From Planctomycetota bacterium (GTDB lineage Bacteria; Planctomycetota; UBA1135; UBA2386), in the NCBI GenBank assembly GCA_016794485.1, contig JAEUHV010000503.1:1-35097 (forward strand): a DNA stretch of 35,097 nucleotides, read 5' to 3'. The notes beneath the pieces are model-generated. The model worked only from the letters and a program-made list of their open reading frames with translations. It searched no databases and was not told the origin of the DNA. A program made the translations under genes and the position numbers. Positions 21,868 through 29,702 of this stretch are shown here, piece by piece. How positions within the stretch are numbered: position 1 is the stretch's first letter; every line of letters starts with the position of its first letter.

Positions 21868-24800
21868 TCACCGTGGCGTGAAGCGGTACGACAGCGCGAA
21901 CGTCTCGATCATCGGCGCCACCGGCGGGTCCACGTCGACGTTGTTGCCGGTGACGAACCGCCAGTTGACGTAGCGCACGTCGCGCGGCCGGAACGGATCG
22001 GTCGGTCCCGAGTACTGGTTGCAGAACGACGGCTGCATCAGCTCGTTCGGGTGCTCGACGTAGCGGGTGACCGTGCGGTTGTAGAGGTGCGTCCACCAGT
22101 TGCGGCCGGCCCGCGTGTCCCACTTGCGGATGTGCGCGTCGCCGGCCTTGAACGGGTCGAGCGGGAAGTTCGTCGAGTTCGGGCGCAGCGCCGCGCGCAT
22201 CGCCGCGGTGAACAGCGGGCTCTGCGGCGACGCGGCCGGGAACAGCGGGTTGGTGGTGTTCGCCCAGCTGTTCCAGTACCACGGTTGCGGGTCGACCGCC
22301 GACGCGCCGCGGAACTGCGGCACGATCGACGTGCCCGCCGGCAGCTTGCTGAGCGGCGGATCGAACTCGTAGGCGAAGTCCGGCAGCACGTTCGCCGGCA
22401 GCGTCGAACTGCCGCCCTGCAGGTAGAACGGGCCGAGGCGCGGATCGCCGAAGCCCTCCGGCACGCGGTGCGGGTTGTGCAGATCGACGAAGCCCGCGGT
22501 GATCACGCTCTGCCGCTTCACCACGTCCATCATCATCCAATAGAAGGTGTTGTCGCCGGCCGGCGTCGCGACCCACGATGCCGACGGGGTGGCGCCAGGC
22601 CCCCAGCCGCCGTTCGCGAGGCTCCAGAAGGGCGACGACGTGGTCAGCGGCAGGCCACCTTGCGGCGCCGCCGACGGCCGGCCGGCGCTGAGCACGCGGA
22701 AGTTCGGCTGCGCCCCGGATTGCACGGTGATCGCGACCTGCCAGCCGTTCGTGCCGAACGCGGTGAACGGATCCTCGATCGGCAGTTCCGACGAATCGAC
22801 CATGGTCCTGAAGTCCGCGAGCAGCGGCATCGCGATGGCGCCGCACAGGCCGTCGGTCTGGCCCTCCTGCGTGGACGGCTGGTCGATGCGGTGGTTCGGC
22901 GCGTCGTTCCAGAAGGCGTTGACGAATGCGATCGACGGCGACGGGCCGGTGACGTCGACCCACTTGCCGCCGAGGCCGTTGGCGAACGGCGACACCACGT
23001 ACGGCGCGTAGTCGAAGCCGTTGGCGCCGTTCGAGAGGTCGGAGCCGCGGCCGGCGTCGCCGCCCTGCTCCATCACGGTCTCGTCGCGGAACACGAAGTA
23101 CGGCTTCTGGAAGGTCGGCAACGGCAGGTAGCGGTTGACGCCGGTCGGCTCGCGCACGACCCACGACGGTTCGATCGCCAGCGGCTGGTCGACGTAGGCC
23201 GCGGTGCGCGGCGCCAGCGATTCGACCAGGGCGCCGTTGCCGGTCGGCTGCTTGTTCGCGAGGCGGTTGCCTTCGAACTGAAACCGCAAGCCCGAGTTCG
23301 GCATCGACGCAAGCGCACTGGTGTTGCCGACGCACGGCGCCGGTCGGTACTCCGAGTGGGTCAAGAACAGCGAGGTCGCGTCGAACTCGTCGAACAGGAT
23401 GTTCGTCCCCGTGTAGGGCGCCCAGTACATCTGTTCGATGTCGAGGTTGAAGTCGAACGGGTCGGTGCGCGACAGGCTGAGGTCGACCTCGCGCCACACG
23501 GTCTGCAGGCGGCAGCCGTACGGGTTGAGCGGGTTCTGGATGCCCTGGTTCAGGACGTTCGTCGCGGTGTTGCTGGCGCGCTGGAACTGGCCAGCGACGG
23601 TCTGCGGGCACCAGCCGAGAGGATCCTGCGGCCCGGTCTCCGGTTGCTGAACGACCGGCGACTGGTTCTGGTTGTCGGCGACCACACGGGTGCGCGTCGT
23701 CGGGCGTGGCAGCAGGCGACCGTCGAGGTAGACGCAGGCGCCGAAGACGTCGTCGAGCGGTACGGCCGCCGCCCGCTGCGGTCCGCCGGGGCCGCGCACT
23801 TCCTCGGGCAGGAACCAGCTCGGGCGTGCGTCCTCGTCACGCGACGCGAAGCGGCGCACGATCGACACCGCGAGGTTGTCGGGGAACAGCGGTTCGGCGC
23901 CGTTGCTGCGTGTGTCCAGCGTGAACGGGATCACCACGGCGTTGGCCCGTTCGGCGGTCGTGCCCTGCAGGTCGAGCCGGTTGCCGGCGAGGTCGCGGAT
24001 GCCGCCGACCGGGCTGTCGGAGATCAGGTGCAGGTAGTACGGGTAGGTCACGCCCGCCGGCGGATTGCGCATCGTGTCGTCGAGGTAGAACCCCGACGTG
24101 GGCTGCAGCCGCAGCGAAGTCTGCGAGCCGTCTTCGTCGAACACGCGGGCGGTGACCAGGAACGGCGTGCGGTACTTGGCGTCGTCGAACGCCCCTGGAT
24201 CGATGCCGACGCCGCCGTCGGCGTTCGGCAGGCCTTGCAGGAACTCCTGGCGCTCGGCTTCGCTGGCCAGGTCGCGCATCGCGAAGAAGAACGTGTCGGC
24301 CCAACGCACGGTCGACAGGTCGACCGGTTTGGTGAATCGCACGACCGCACCCGCGAACGGCGACACGAACTCGTCGGCGCGCGGGGTGTAGCCGCCGAGC
24401 GTCAGTGGCTCGGGCGAGAACCGCAGGAAGTTGCGCGGGTCGTCGCGGCCTTCGCCGCCGCCGGCGGTGAACTCGGCGATCAGCACGGCGATCGGCGCGT
24501 TCGTGCGCAACCACGCCTCGCGTTCGGCCAGCGGTTGCGGGAAGCCGGCCAGGTCGCTGGGATCGACGGCGTCGAGGGCCTTGCCGATGCGCACGCGCAC
24601 CCGCACGTGCTGCACGCCGGGCACGTCGCGATCGTCGATCGGATCGACCACGACCTCGCCGAGCGCGATCTCCTCGCCCGAGCCGGGCGACAGGAAGCGG
24701 AACACGTCGCCGCGGTCGATCTCGTGCGACAGGCCGCCCTTGAAGACCGTGACTTCGAACACCGAGGAGCTCACCGGATCGACTCGTTCGACGAACATCG

Positions 24801-25779
24801 GCAGCTCGCCGAGCACGCGCAGCGGCAGCGGGTCGCGCACGAAGCCGCCGGCCAGGTCGAACGACGTGTCGGCGGAGTTGCCCGAACGGAAGTCGCGCAC
24901 GATCGCCGGCAAGCCGGCGTTGTTCTTGCCGATCAGGCTCGTCGACTCCTCGCGCAGCATCGGCAGGGCCAGCGGGCCGTCGAGGGCGATCGCGATGCGG
25001 ATGTTCGCCGCGAGCTGGTCCTGGCTCGCCGGCATGCCTTCGGCGTTGTTCACGGTCTGGTACTGCACGCCTTCGTCGCCGAGCAGGACGGGATCGAGCA
25101 CCAGGGCGCGGTCCTTCACCAGCACGCGCACCGGCATCGGCACGAACGCGTCGTCCTGCGCCGGGTCGCCGACGATGCGCAGCAGCTGCACCGCCTCGGT
25201 GTTGCGCAGGCCGTTGACCTTGCCTTGTTCGTCGCGGGCGACGAAGAACTCGTCGTCCACCAGCAGCGGTGCCGACAGCACGACACGGATCGCGGCGTTG
25301 CGTGGCACCACCGAGTACGGCAGGCCGGGCCCGCCTTGCCCGTGCGCCATCGGCGTGACCGTGCGCAAGCGTGCACCCAGCCGGTCGAACGCGGCCGTGA
25401 ACGCGGGGCTGCCGATGCGCCGCGGGATCAACAGGCGCGGCTGCAGGGTCACGGGATCCGTCGCGTAGAAGTCGTAGGTGACCTCGCCGTCGCCGAGGCT
25501 CGAACCCGGCGGTCGTTCGTCGGCGATGTCGTTGCCGACCACGACGTCCTTCTGGAACAAGGTCAGTTCGGCGCCGCCGTCGCCGTCGTAGCCGTAGACG
25601 TCGACGAGGCGGCCGAACTCGACGCGTTCGACGCGGACCTTGTCGCCGGCCACGGGCGTGACGCCGGCGGTGGGCGACTTCTGGTCGCACGCGGTGAGGG
25701 CGAGCAGCGACAGGCACAGGCACGCGCCCATGCGTTCTGCGGCATTGCGGGGGAGGGAGAAGGAGCAGGCAGTGGTCAT
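21868..25779 (-). CDS. Very large lipoprotein with Ig-like segments, planctomycete type
   Basis: This 1303-residue protein begins MTTACSFSLPRNAAERMG, followed by a hydrophobic run and the lipobox LTAC, which puts the lipidated Cys at C31. It is thus a membrane-anchored, mostly extracytoplasmic lipoprotein. An internal ATG at 25731 (M17) would also give a signal. The sequence is long, Pro/Asp/Thr-rich, and contains Ig-like (Big_5-type) strands such as VRFTKPVDLSTVRWADTFFF. Several loops are Asn/Gln/Trp-rich. I recognise no enzymatic motif. It could be a surface or matrix protein. The frame is supported by its length, third-position GC and lipobox. The opposite-strand frame of similar length (21778-26070) is a codon-composition shadow. 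Confidence 0.82.
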   Translation of the reverse strand: MTTACSFSLPRNAAERMGACLCLSLLALTACDQKSPTAGVTPVAGDKVRVERVEFGRLVDVYGYDGDGGAELTLFQKDVVVGNDIADERPPGSSLGDGEVTYDFYATDPVTLQPRLLIPRRIGSPAFTAAFDRLGARLRTVTPMAHGQGGPGLPYSVVPRNAAIRVVLSAPLLVDDEFFVARDEQGKVNGLRNTEAVQLLRIVGDPAQDDAFVPMPVRVLVKDRALVLDPVLLGDEGVQYQTVNNAEGMPASQDQLAANIRIAIALDGPLALPMLREESTSLIGKNNAGLPAIVRDFRSGNSADTSFDLAGGFVRDPLPLRVLGELPMFVERVDPVSSSVFEVTVFKGGLSHEIDRGDVFRFLSPGSGEEIALGEVVVDPIDDRDVPGVQHVRVRVRIGKALDAVDPSDLAGFPQPLAEREAWLRTNAPIAVLIAEFTAGGGEGRDDPRNFLRFSPEPLTLGGYTPRADEFVSPFAGAVVRFTKPVDLSTVRWADTFFFAMRDLASEAERQEFLQGLPNADGGVGIDPGAFDDAKYRTPFLVTARVFDEDGSQTSLRLQPTSGFYLDDTMRNPPAGVTYPYYLHLISDSPVGGIRDLAGNRLDLQGTTAERANAVVIPFTLDTRSNGAEPLFPDNLAVSIVRRFASRDEDARPSWFLPEEVRGPGGPQRAAAVPLDDVFGACVYLDGRLLPRPTTRTRVVADNQNQSPVVQQPETGPQDPLGWCPQTVAGQFQRASNTATNVLNQGIQNPLNPYGCRLQTVWREVDLSLSRTDPFDFNLDIEQMYWAPYTGTNILFDEFDATSLFLTHSEYRPAPCVGNTSALASMPNSGLRFQFEGNRLANKQPTGNGALVESLAPRTAAYVDQPLAIEPSWVVREPTGVNRYLPLPTFQKPYFVFRDETVMEQGGDAGRGSDLSNGANGFDYAPYVVSPFANGLGGKWVDVTGPSPSIAFVNAFWNDAPNHRIDQPSTQEGQTDGLCGAIAMPLLADFRTMVDSSELPIEDPFTAFGTNGWQVAITVQSGAQPNFRVLSAGRPSAAPQGGLPLTTSSPFWSLANGGWGPGATPSASWVATPAGDNTFYWMMMDVVKRQSVITAGFVDLHNPHRVPEGFGDPRLGPFYLQGGSSTLPANVLPDFAYEFDPPLSKLPAGTSIVPQFRGASAVDPQPWYWNSWANTTNPLFPAASPQSPLFTAAMRAALRPNSTNFPLDPFKAGDAHIRKWDTRAGRNWWTHLYNRTVTRYVEHPNELMQPSFCNQYSGPTDPFRPRDVRYVNWRFVTGNNVDVDPPVAPMIETFALSYRFTPR

Positions 25780-26213
25780 GTCGGTTCCGCGCGGTGGGGG
25801 GACGCGCCGCGGCCTTCGCTGGGGTCTGCTGTCCGGACGGGCAGCGTTCGGCCGCAGACAAACCCCATGCCAACCGCACGCCACTGCTCGCGAACGGCCC
25901 CGAAAGTGCGGTTTCGATGGCTCTGGAGGTGTTCGAGTGCAGACGACCGCACCGTCGGGCGCGCCGCGTCGGCGCGATTCCGTGCGGTGCCGCGGCGCGA
26001 CTCCGCACGCGGCAACGTTCCTGAGTCGAAACGACACCGAAGCCGTGACTTCGCGCGTGAGCGGTTCTAGTGGCTTGCAGCCGGCGCCGAATGCGCGCGG
26101 GTCGTGTGGCTTGGCATGGTTGTCCACGCGGCTCGACGGGCAGGGTGCACCGGTCGCGCCCGACGGCCGATGTGCGTGAGCTCATCGGCCGTCGCGCTGT
26201 ACTTCGCCCGAAC
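25780..26213. other. 434-bp intergenic region, no gene seen
   Basis: This is the only gap above 300 bp. I see no coding frame with typical composition, no tRNA and no repeat array. It includes the GCGGTTCTAG word (26061-26070) shared with 27142-27151, GGCAACGTTCCTGAG (26011-26025) nearly identical to 13656-13670, and a 12-bp inverted repeat at 26161-26194. It probably holds the promoter and long 5' leader of the lipoprotein at 25779, plus a terminator for the gene at 26214. Confidence 0.6.
26161..26194 (-). terminator. 12-bp perfect inverted repeat after the TIGR01777 gene
   Basis: CGACGGCCGATG (26161-26172) and CATCGGCCGTCG (26183-26194) are perfect reverse complements with a 10-nt loop. 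The hairpin lies 19 bp past the stop of the gene at 26214 on the minus strand. It has no U-tract, as is common in high-GC genomes. Confidence 0.45.
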
Positions 26214-27098
26214 TCAGCCTTGCAGCGCCTGCGCCAGCGTCGGCTGGGCGAACGCGAAGCCCGTTGCGAGCAACCGCGTCGGCCGCACCCGCTGGCTCGC
26301 CAGCAGCAGTTCGTCCGCCATCGCCCCGAACAACAGCCGCAACGCGAACCGCGGGACCGGCAGCACCGTCGGCCGCCGCAGCGCCGCGCCGAGCGCCTTG
26401 GTGAACGTGCGGTTCGTCACCGCGTCGGGAGCCACCGCGAGCACCGGGCCGCGCAGCCGTTCGTCGCCGAGCGCGGCCTGGATCGCGCGCACCAGGTCGT
26501 GCCGCGTGATCCAGCCGAGCCATTGCCGACCCGAGCCGAGCACGCCGCCGAGGCCGAGCCGGAACGGCGGCAGCAATCGCGCCAGCGCTCCGCCGCTGCG
26601 GTCGAGCACCATGCCGATGCGCAGGTTGACGACCCGCACGCCTGCTTCGGCGGCCGGTCGAGTGCCCGCTTCCCACGCCAGCGCCACCTCGGCCAGGAAG
26701 CCCGAGCCGTGCGCGCTGTCCTCGTCGAGCGGCATGTCGCCGCGGTCGCCGTAGATCCCGGTCGCCGACGCGGCGACCAGTACCTTGGGCCGCACCGGCA
26801 ATGCCGCCAGCGAACGGCACAACCGCCCGGTCGCCGGCCCCCTGCTGTCGGCGATCGCCTGCCGCCGCGCCGCCGTCCAGCGCCCCGCCGCGACATTCTC
26901 GCCGGCGAGGTGGACCACGGCGTCGAGCACGCCGAGCCGGGCCGTGTCGAGCTCGCCCGTGGCGGGATTCCAGCCCACGGCGTCGCCGTCGTCGTCGGCC
27001 GAGCGCACGAGGCGCACCACTTCGTGACCGGCGGTTCGCAAGGCTGGGACCAGGGCCGAACCGACGAACCCCGAAGCTCCGGTGATGGCGATGCGCAT
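26214..27098 (-). CDS. TIGR01777-type NAD(P)-binding epimerase/SDR-like protein
   Basis: This 294-residue protein of the extended SDR fold starts MRIAITGASGFVGSALVPAL, a TGxxGxxG NAD(P) motif at the N-terminus. YGDRGDMPLDED (about 151-162) is in the active-site region, where the usual catalytic Tyr-x3-Lys is not evident. The protein also has ENVAAGRWTAARRQAI, and a C-terminal QPTLAQAL typical of TIGR01777/YfcH proteins. The family's substrate is not established; it lies close to nucleoside-diphosphate-sugar epimerases. It is cytoplasmic. The start is ATG 27098; the frame runs on upstream to 27203 but would overlap the divergent promoter of the plus-strand gene. No good Shine-Dalgarno is present. 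Confidence 0.9.
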   Translation of the reverse strand: MRIAITGASGFVGSALVPALRTAGHEVVRLVRSADDDGDAVGWNPATGELDTARLGVLDAVVHLAGENVAAGRWTAARRQAIADSRGPATGRLCRSLAALPVRPKVLVAASATGIYGDRGDMPLDEDSAHGSGFLAEVALAWEAGTRPAAEAGVRVVNLRIGMVLDRSGGALARLLPPFRLGLGGVLGSGRQWLGWITRHDLVRAIQAALGDERLRGPVLAVAPDAVTNRTFTKALGAALRRPTVLPVPRFALRLLFGAMADELLLASQRVRPTRLLATGFAFAQPTLAQALQG

Positions 27099-27155
27099 GC
27101 GAGGAGGAATCTCGCCCTTCGCCTGACGGGCGTGGGCGGATGCGGTTCTAGGGCG

Positions 27156-27161
27156 TCTAAT
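27156..27161 (+). promoter_or_regulatory. Candidate -10 element (TCTAAT)
   Basis: TCTAAT matches the -10 consensus at five of six positions and lies 18 bp before the ATG of the secreted toroid gene at 27179. A short leader is implied. No -35 is evident. Confidence 0.3.
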
Positions 27162-27178
27162 GGGGCGGGTCGACCCTG

Positions 27179-28444
27179 ATGCGCCCTCTCTCCCTGTTGC
27201 CACCGCTCGCTGCGGTGCTGGCCGGTGCCGTTCCCGCCCAGGACACCCTGCGCGAACGCGTCAACCACGCGTTGGCGGAGGCGCGTCCGGCCTTGCTCGC
27301 GCATCTGCAGGAAGCCACCGAGAGCGCCGGCCGGCCGGGCGAACTCGCGCTCGTCCTGTTGGCCGCGATCCACGATGGCGTCGACGCGAACGAGCCGCGT
27401 TTTCCGAAGGCGGTGCAGCGCCTCGCCAAGGCGAAGCCGAGCGAGACCTACGACCTCGCTCTCCGCCTGATGGTGATGGAGGCGTTGCCCACGTTCCCCG
27501 ATCGCGAGGACCAGGCGAAGGACGACGCCAAGCAGCTGCTGCGCCATCGCCATCGCGAAGGCGGCTTCGGCTACGACGACAACCCGGGTTCGTGGGACCT
27601 GAGCAACACGCAGTACGCGGTCCTCGGCCTGCGCGCGGCGAAGGCGCTCGGCGTCAAGGTCGAGCGGGTCGTCTGGAGCCAGCTCGTCGCGACGATGCTG
27701 GACAACCAGGACGCCTACGGCGGCTTCGGCTACGGCCGCAACGACAGCGGCTTCGATTCGTACGCTTCGATGACCGCCGCCGGCGTCGCGGTGCTGGCGA
27801 TCTGTCGGCAGATGCTCGACGACGGCGGCCGGCCGCCGCAAGCGCTCGACGGCCGCATCCAGCGCGGATGGCAGTGGTTCACCCGCAATCCGGACACGAT
27901 CGGCTCGGCGAAGGAACGCTGGTCGTTCTACTTCCATTACGGGCTCGAGCGCGCCGCGATCCTGTGCGACGTCGACAAGGTCGGCACGATCGACTGGTAC
28001 GCGGAAGGGGCGCGCATGTTGTGCGACCTGCAGGACAAGGGCGGCGGCTGGTCGAGCCTGACCGACGGGTATCCGGGCGGGCATCTGGCGCGCGGTCGCG
28101 GTGATCTCGTGCCGACGTCGTTCGCGGTGCTGTTCCTGCGACGCAAGTTCCAGAAGGTGGTGGGGGCGGTGACGCCGCACGTGGTGCGGCTGGTGAACCT
28201 CGGGCCGAACAGCAAGCCGGCCGACGTCGAAGCGTGTGCGGCGGATCTGGTGAAGCGCGGCAAGGAAGCGTTGCCGGAGGTGTTCCAGGCGCTGCGCAGC
28301 GACCACGAGCCGGTGCGGCGGGCGGCGGCGCAAGCGCTGCGCGGGATCGCCGGCGAGCCGTTCGGCTACGACCCGGCGCTGTCGGCCGCCGACAATCGTG
28401 CGGCGATCACCAGGGCGGAGCTCTGGTACCTGAAGAATCGCTGA
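27179..28444 (+). CDS. Secreted alpha/alpha-toroid (prenyltransferase/squalene-cyclase-like fold) protein
   Basis: This 421-residue exported protein has a signal peptide (1-20, LAGAVPAQ). Its central part has repeated QW-like/prenyltransferase-type segments: GGFGYDDNPGSWDLSNTQYA, YGGFGYGRNDSGFDSYASMT and GGGWSSLTDGYPG, each starting with G-G-F/W and followed by a helix. This is the pattern of alpha/alpha-barrel (toroid) proteins. The squalene-hopene cyclase catalytic DxDD motif is absent and an export signal is present, so it is not Shc. The C-terminus (about 330-420) has HEAT-like helices (EPVRRAAAQALRGIAGEP). It probably binds or displays ligands outside the cytoplasm. Function unknown. It precedes the aminotransferase operon and a terminator candidate follows its stop. 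Confidence 0.87.
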   Translation: MRPLSLLPPLAAVLAGAVPAQDTLRERVNHALAEARPALLAHLQEATESAGRPGELALVLLAAIHDGVDANEPRFPKAVQRLAKAKPSETYDLALRLMVMEALPTFPDREDQAKDDAKQLLRHRHREGGFGYDDNPGSWDLSNTQYAVLGLRAAKALGVKVERVVWSQLVATMLDNQDAYGGFGYGRNDSGFDSYASMTAAGVAVLAICRQMLDDGGRPPQALDGRIQRGWQWFTRNPDTIGSAKERWSFYFHYGLERAAILCDVDKVGTIDWYAEGARMLCDLQDKGGGWSSLTDGYPGGHLARGRGDLVPTSFAVLFLRRKFQKVVGAVTPHVVRLVNLGPNSKPADVEACAADLVKRGKEALPEVFQALRSDHEPVRRAAAQALRGIAGEPFGYDPALSAADNRAAITRAELWYLKNR

Positions 28445-28470
28445 ACGGCGGTCGCTGCGGCGCAGCCGTT
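28444..28470 (+). terminator. Hairpin at the end of the toroid gene
   Basis: AACGGC (28444-28449) and GCCGTT (28465-28470) are perfect inverted repeats, with a further internal GCTGC/GCAGC stem (28454-28466). They begin at the last base of the stop codon. Two T residues end the stem, with no longer T-tract. Confidence 0.35.
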
Positions 28471-28485
28471 CGCCCGAGTGGCCCG

Positions 28486-28491
28486 TATCAT
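28486..28491 (+). promoter_or_regulatory. Candidate -10 element (TATCAT)
   Basis: TATCAT, one mismatch from TATAAT, lies 24 bp before the aminotransferase ATG at 28515, giving a short leader. It is followed by CCGC, like the TAGCAT-CCCGC at 18183. No clear -35 is visible. Confidence 0.4.
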
Positions 28492-28514
28492 CCGCGCCCC
28501 GCTCGCCACGCTGC

Positions 28515-29702
28515 ATGAACGACCTCCACCCCGCCTTCGCGCGCACGGCCGCGCGCCGGCGCCATCTCGACCAGGGCAACCTGCTGCGCTCGCTGACCCT
28601 CGTCATCAACGCCGTGCCCGGCGGCATCAACCTCGGCCAGGGCGTCTGCGACCTCGACACCCCGGCCCCGCTCGTCACCGGGGCCCTGGCGTCGATCGAC
28701 GGCGGCGATCGCCAGCTCTACACGCCGTACGCCGGCCTGCCCGACCTGCGCGCGGCGATCGCGAAGAAGCTGCAGCGGCACAACGGCCTGCCCTACGAGG
28801 CGAACAACGTCGCGGTGTGCACCGGCAGCAGCGGCGCCTTCTTCGCGGCGGGCATGACCCTGATCGAGCCAGGCGACGAGGTCGTGCTGTTCGAGCCGTT
28901 CTACAGCTACCACTGGACCACGGTGCCCCTGTTCGGCGCGGTGCCGGTCGCCGTACCGCTCGATCGCGCCACGCTGGCGTTCGACGAGGCGGCGTTGCGC
29001 CGCGCGTTGACCAAGAAGACGCGCGCGGTGGTCGTCAACACGCCGGGCAATCCGTCCGGCAAGGTGTGGTCGCGAGCCGAACTCGAACGGCTCGCCGCGG
29101 TGCTCGACGGCAGCGACGTGCTGGTGCTGACCGACGAGGTCTATGAGTACATGTGCTTCGACGGCCGGGCCCACGTGTCGCCGGCCACCGTGCCGGGTCT
29201 CGCCGAACGCACGCTGACGATGAACTCGTTCAGCAAGACGTATTCGGTGACCGGCTGGCGCATCGGCTTCCTCGCGGGGCCGGCCGCGATCGTCGAGAAG
29301 TGCGGCATCGTGTTCGACCAGATGGAAGTGTGCGCGGCGCGGCCGATGCAGCGCGGCGTGCAGCGCGCGTTGGAGCAGTTGCCCGACGCGTACTACACGG
29401 ACCTGCAGGCCGGCTACGAGAAGAAGCGCGATGCGTTCTGCGCGGCGCTGCGCGACGCCGGCTTCACGTTCCTCGTGCCCGAAGGCGCCTACTACGTGCT
29501 CGCCGACTACACCCGCGTGTTCGGCGACAAGGCGCCGCATCCGGCCGTGCTCGAGATGATCGACCGCATCGGCGTCAACGCGGTGCCGGGCCATCTGTTC
29601 TTCGCGCGCCCGGACGGGGTGCGCAGCATGCGCTTCCAGTTCGCGGTCGACTGGCCGGTGCTCGAGGATGCGATGAACCGCCTGCGGAGCCTGGCCTCGT
29701 GA
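28515..29702 (+). CDS. PLP-dependent aminotransferase, class I/II
   Basis: This 395-residue fold-type I aminotransferase is cytoplasmic. The PLP-binding lysine lies in SFSKTYSVTGWRIGF (K in FSK), and the upstream NTPGNPSGKVWS loop holds the pyridoxal-binding residues. The LTDEVYEYMCFDG strand gives the Asp that pairs with the pyridine nitrogen. The N-terminal NLGQGVCDLDTPAPL resembles kynurenine-oxoglutarate/glutamine transaminase or methionine aminotransferase types, but the substrate cannot be read. It starts with ATG 28515. Its stop overlaps the GTG start of the PIG-L-like gene (GTGA), tying it to an operon with an exported deacetylase-like hydrolase and a dehydrogenase. Confidence 0.92.
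   Translation: MNDLHPAFARTAARRRHLDQGNLLRSLTLVINAVPGGINLGQGVCDLDTPAPLVTGALASIDGGDRQLYTPYAGLPDLRAAIAKKLQRHNGLPYEANNVAVCTGSSGAFFAAGMTLIEPGDEVVLFEPFYSYHWTTVPLFGAVPVAVPLDRATLAFDEAALRRALTKKTRAVVVNTPGNPSGKVWSRAELERLAAVLDGSDVLVLTDEVYEYMCFDGRAHVSPATVPGLAERTLTMNSFSKTYSVTGWRIGFLAGPAAIVEKCGIVFDQMEVCAARPMQRGVQRALEQLPDAYYTDLQAGYEKKRDAFCAALRDAGFTFLVPEGAYYVLADYTRVFGDKAPHPAVLEMIDRIGVNAVPGHLFFARPDGVRSMRFQFAVDWPVLEDAMNRLRSLAS

Noticed and set aside
21778..26070. 1430-residue plus-strand open frame opposite the large lipoprotein
   Set aside because: It is longer than the lipoprotein frame but compositionally a shadow (Arg/Val/Gly-rich, no signal, no domain). The minus strand has a lipobox and normal composition.
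27179..28444. Squalene-hopene cyclase
   Set aside because: It lacks DxDD and carries an export signal and a HEAT-like tail.
26417..28678. 753-residue minus-strand frame across the TIGR01777 and toroid genes
   Set aside because: It crosses two real genes of different frames and shows no domain.
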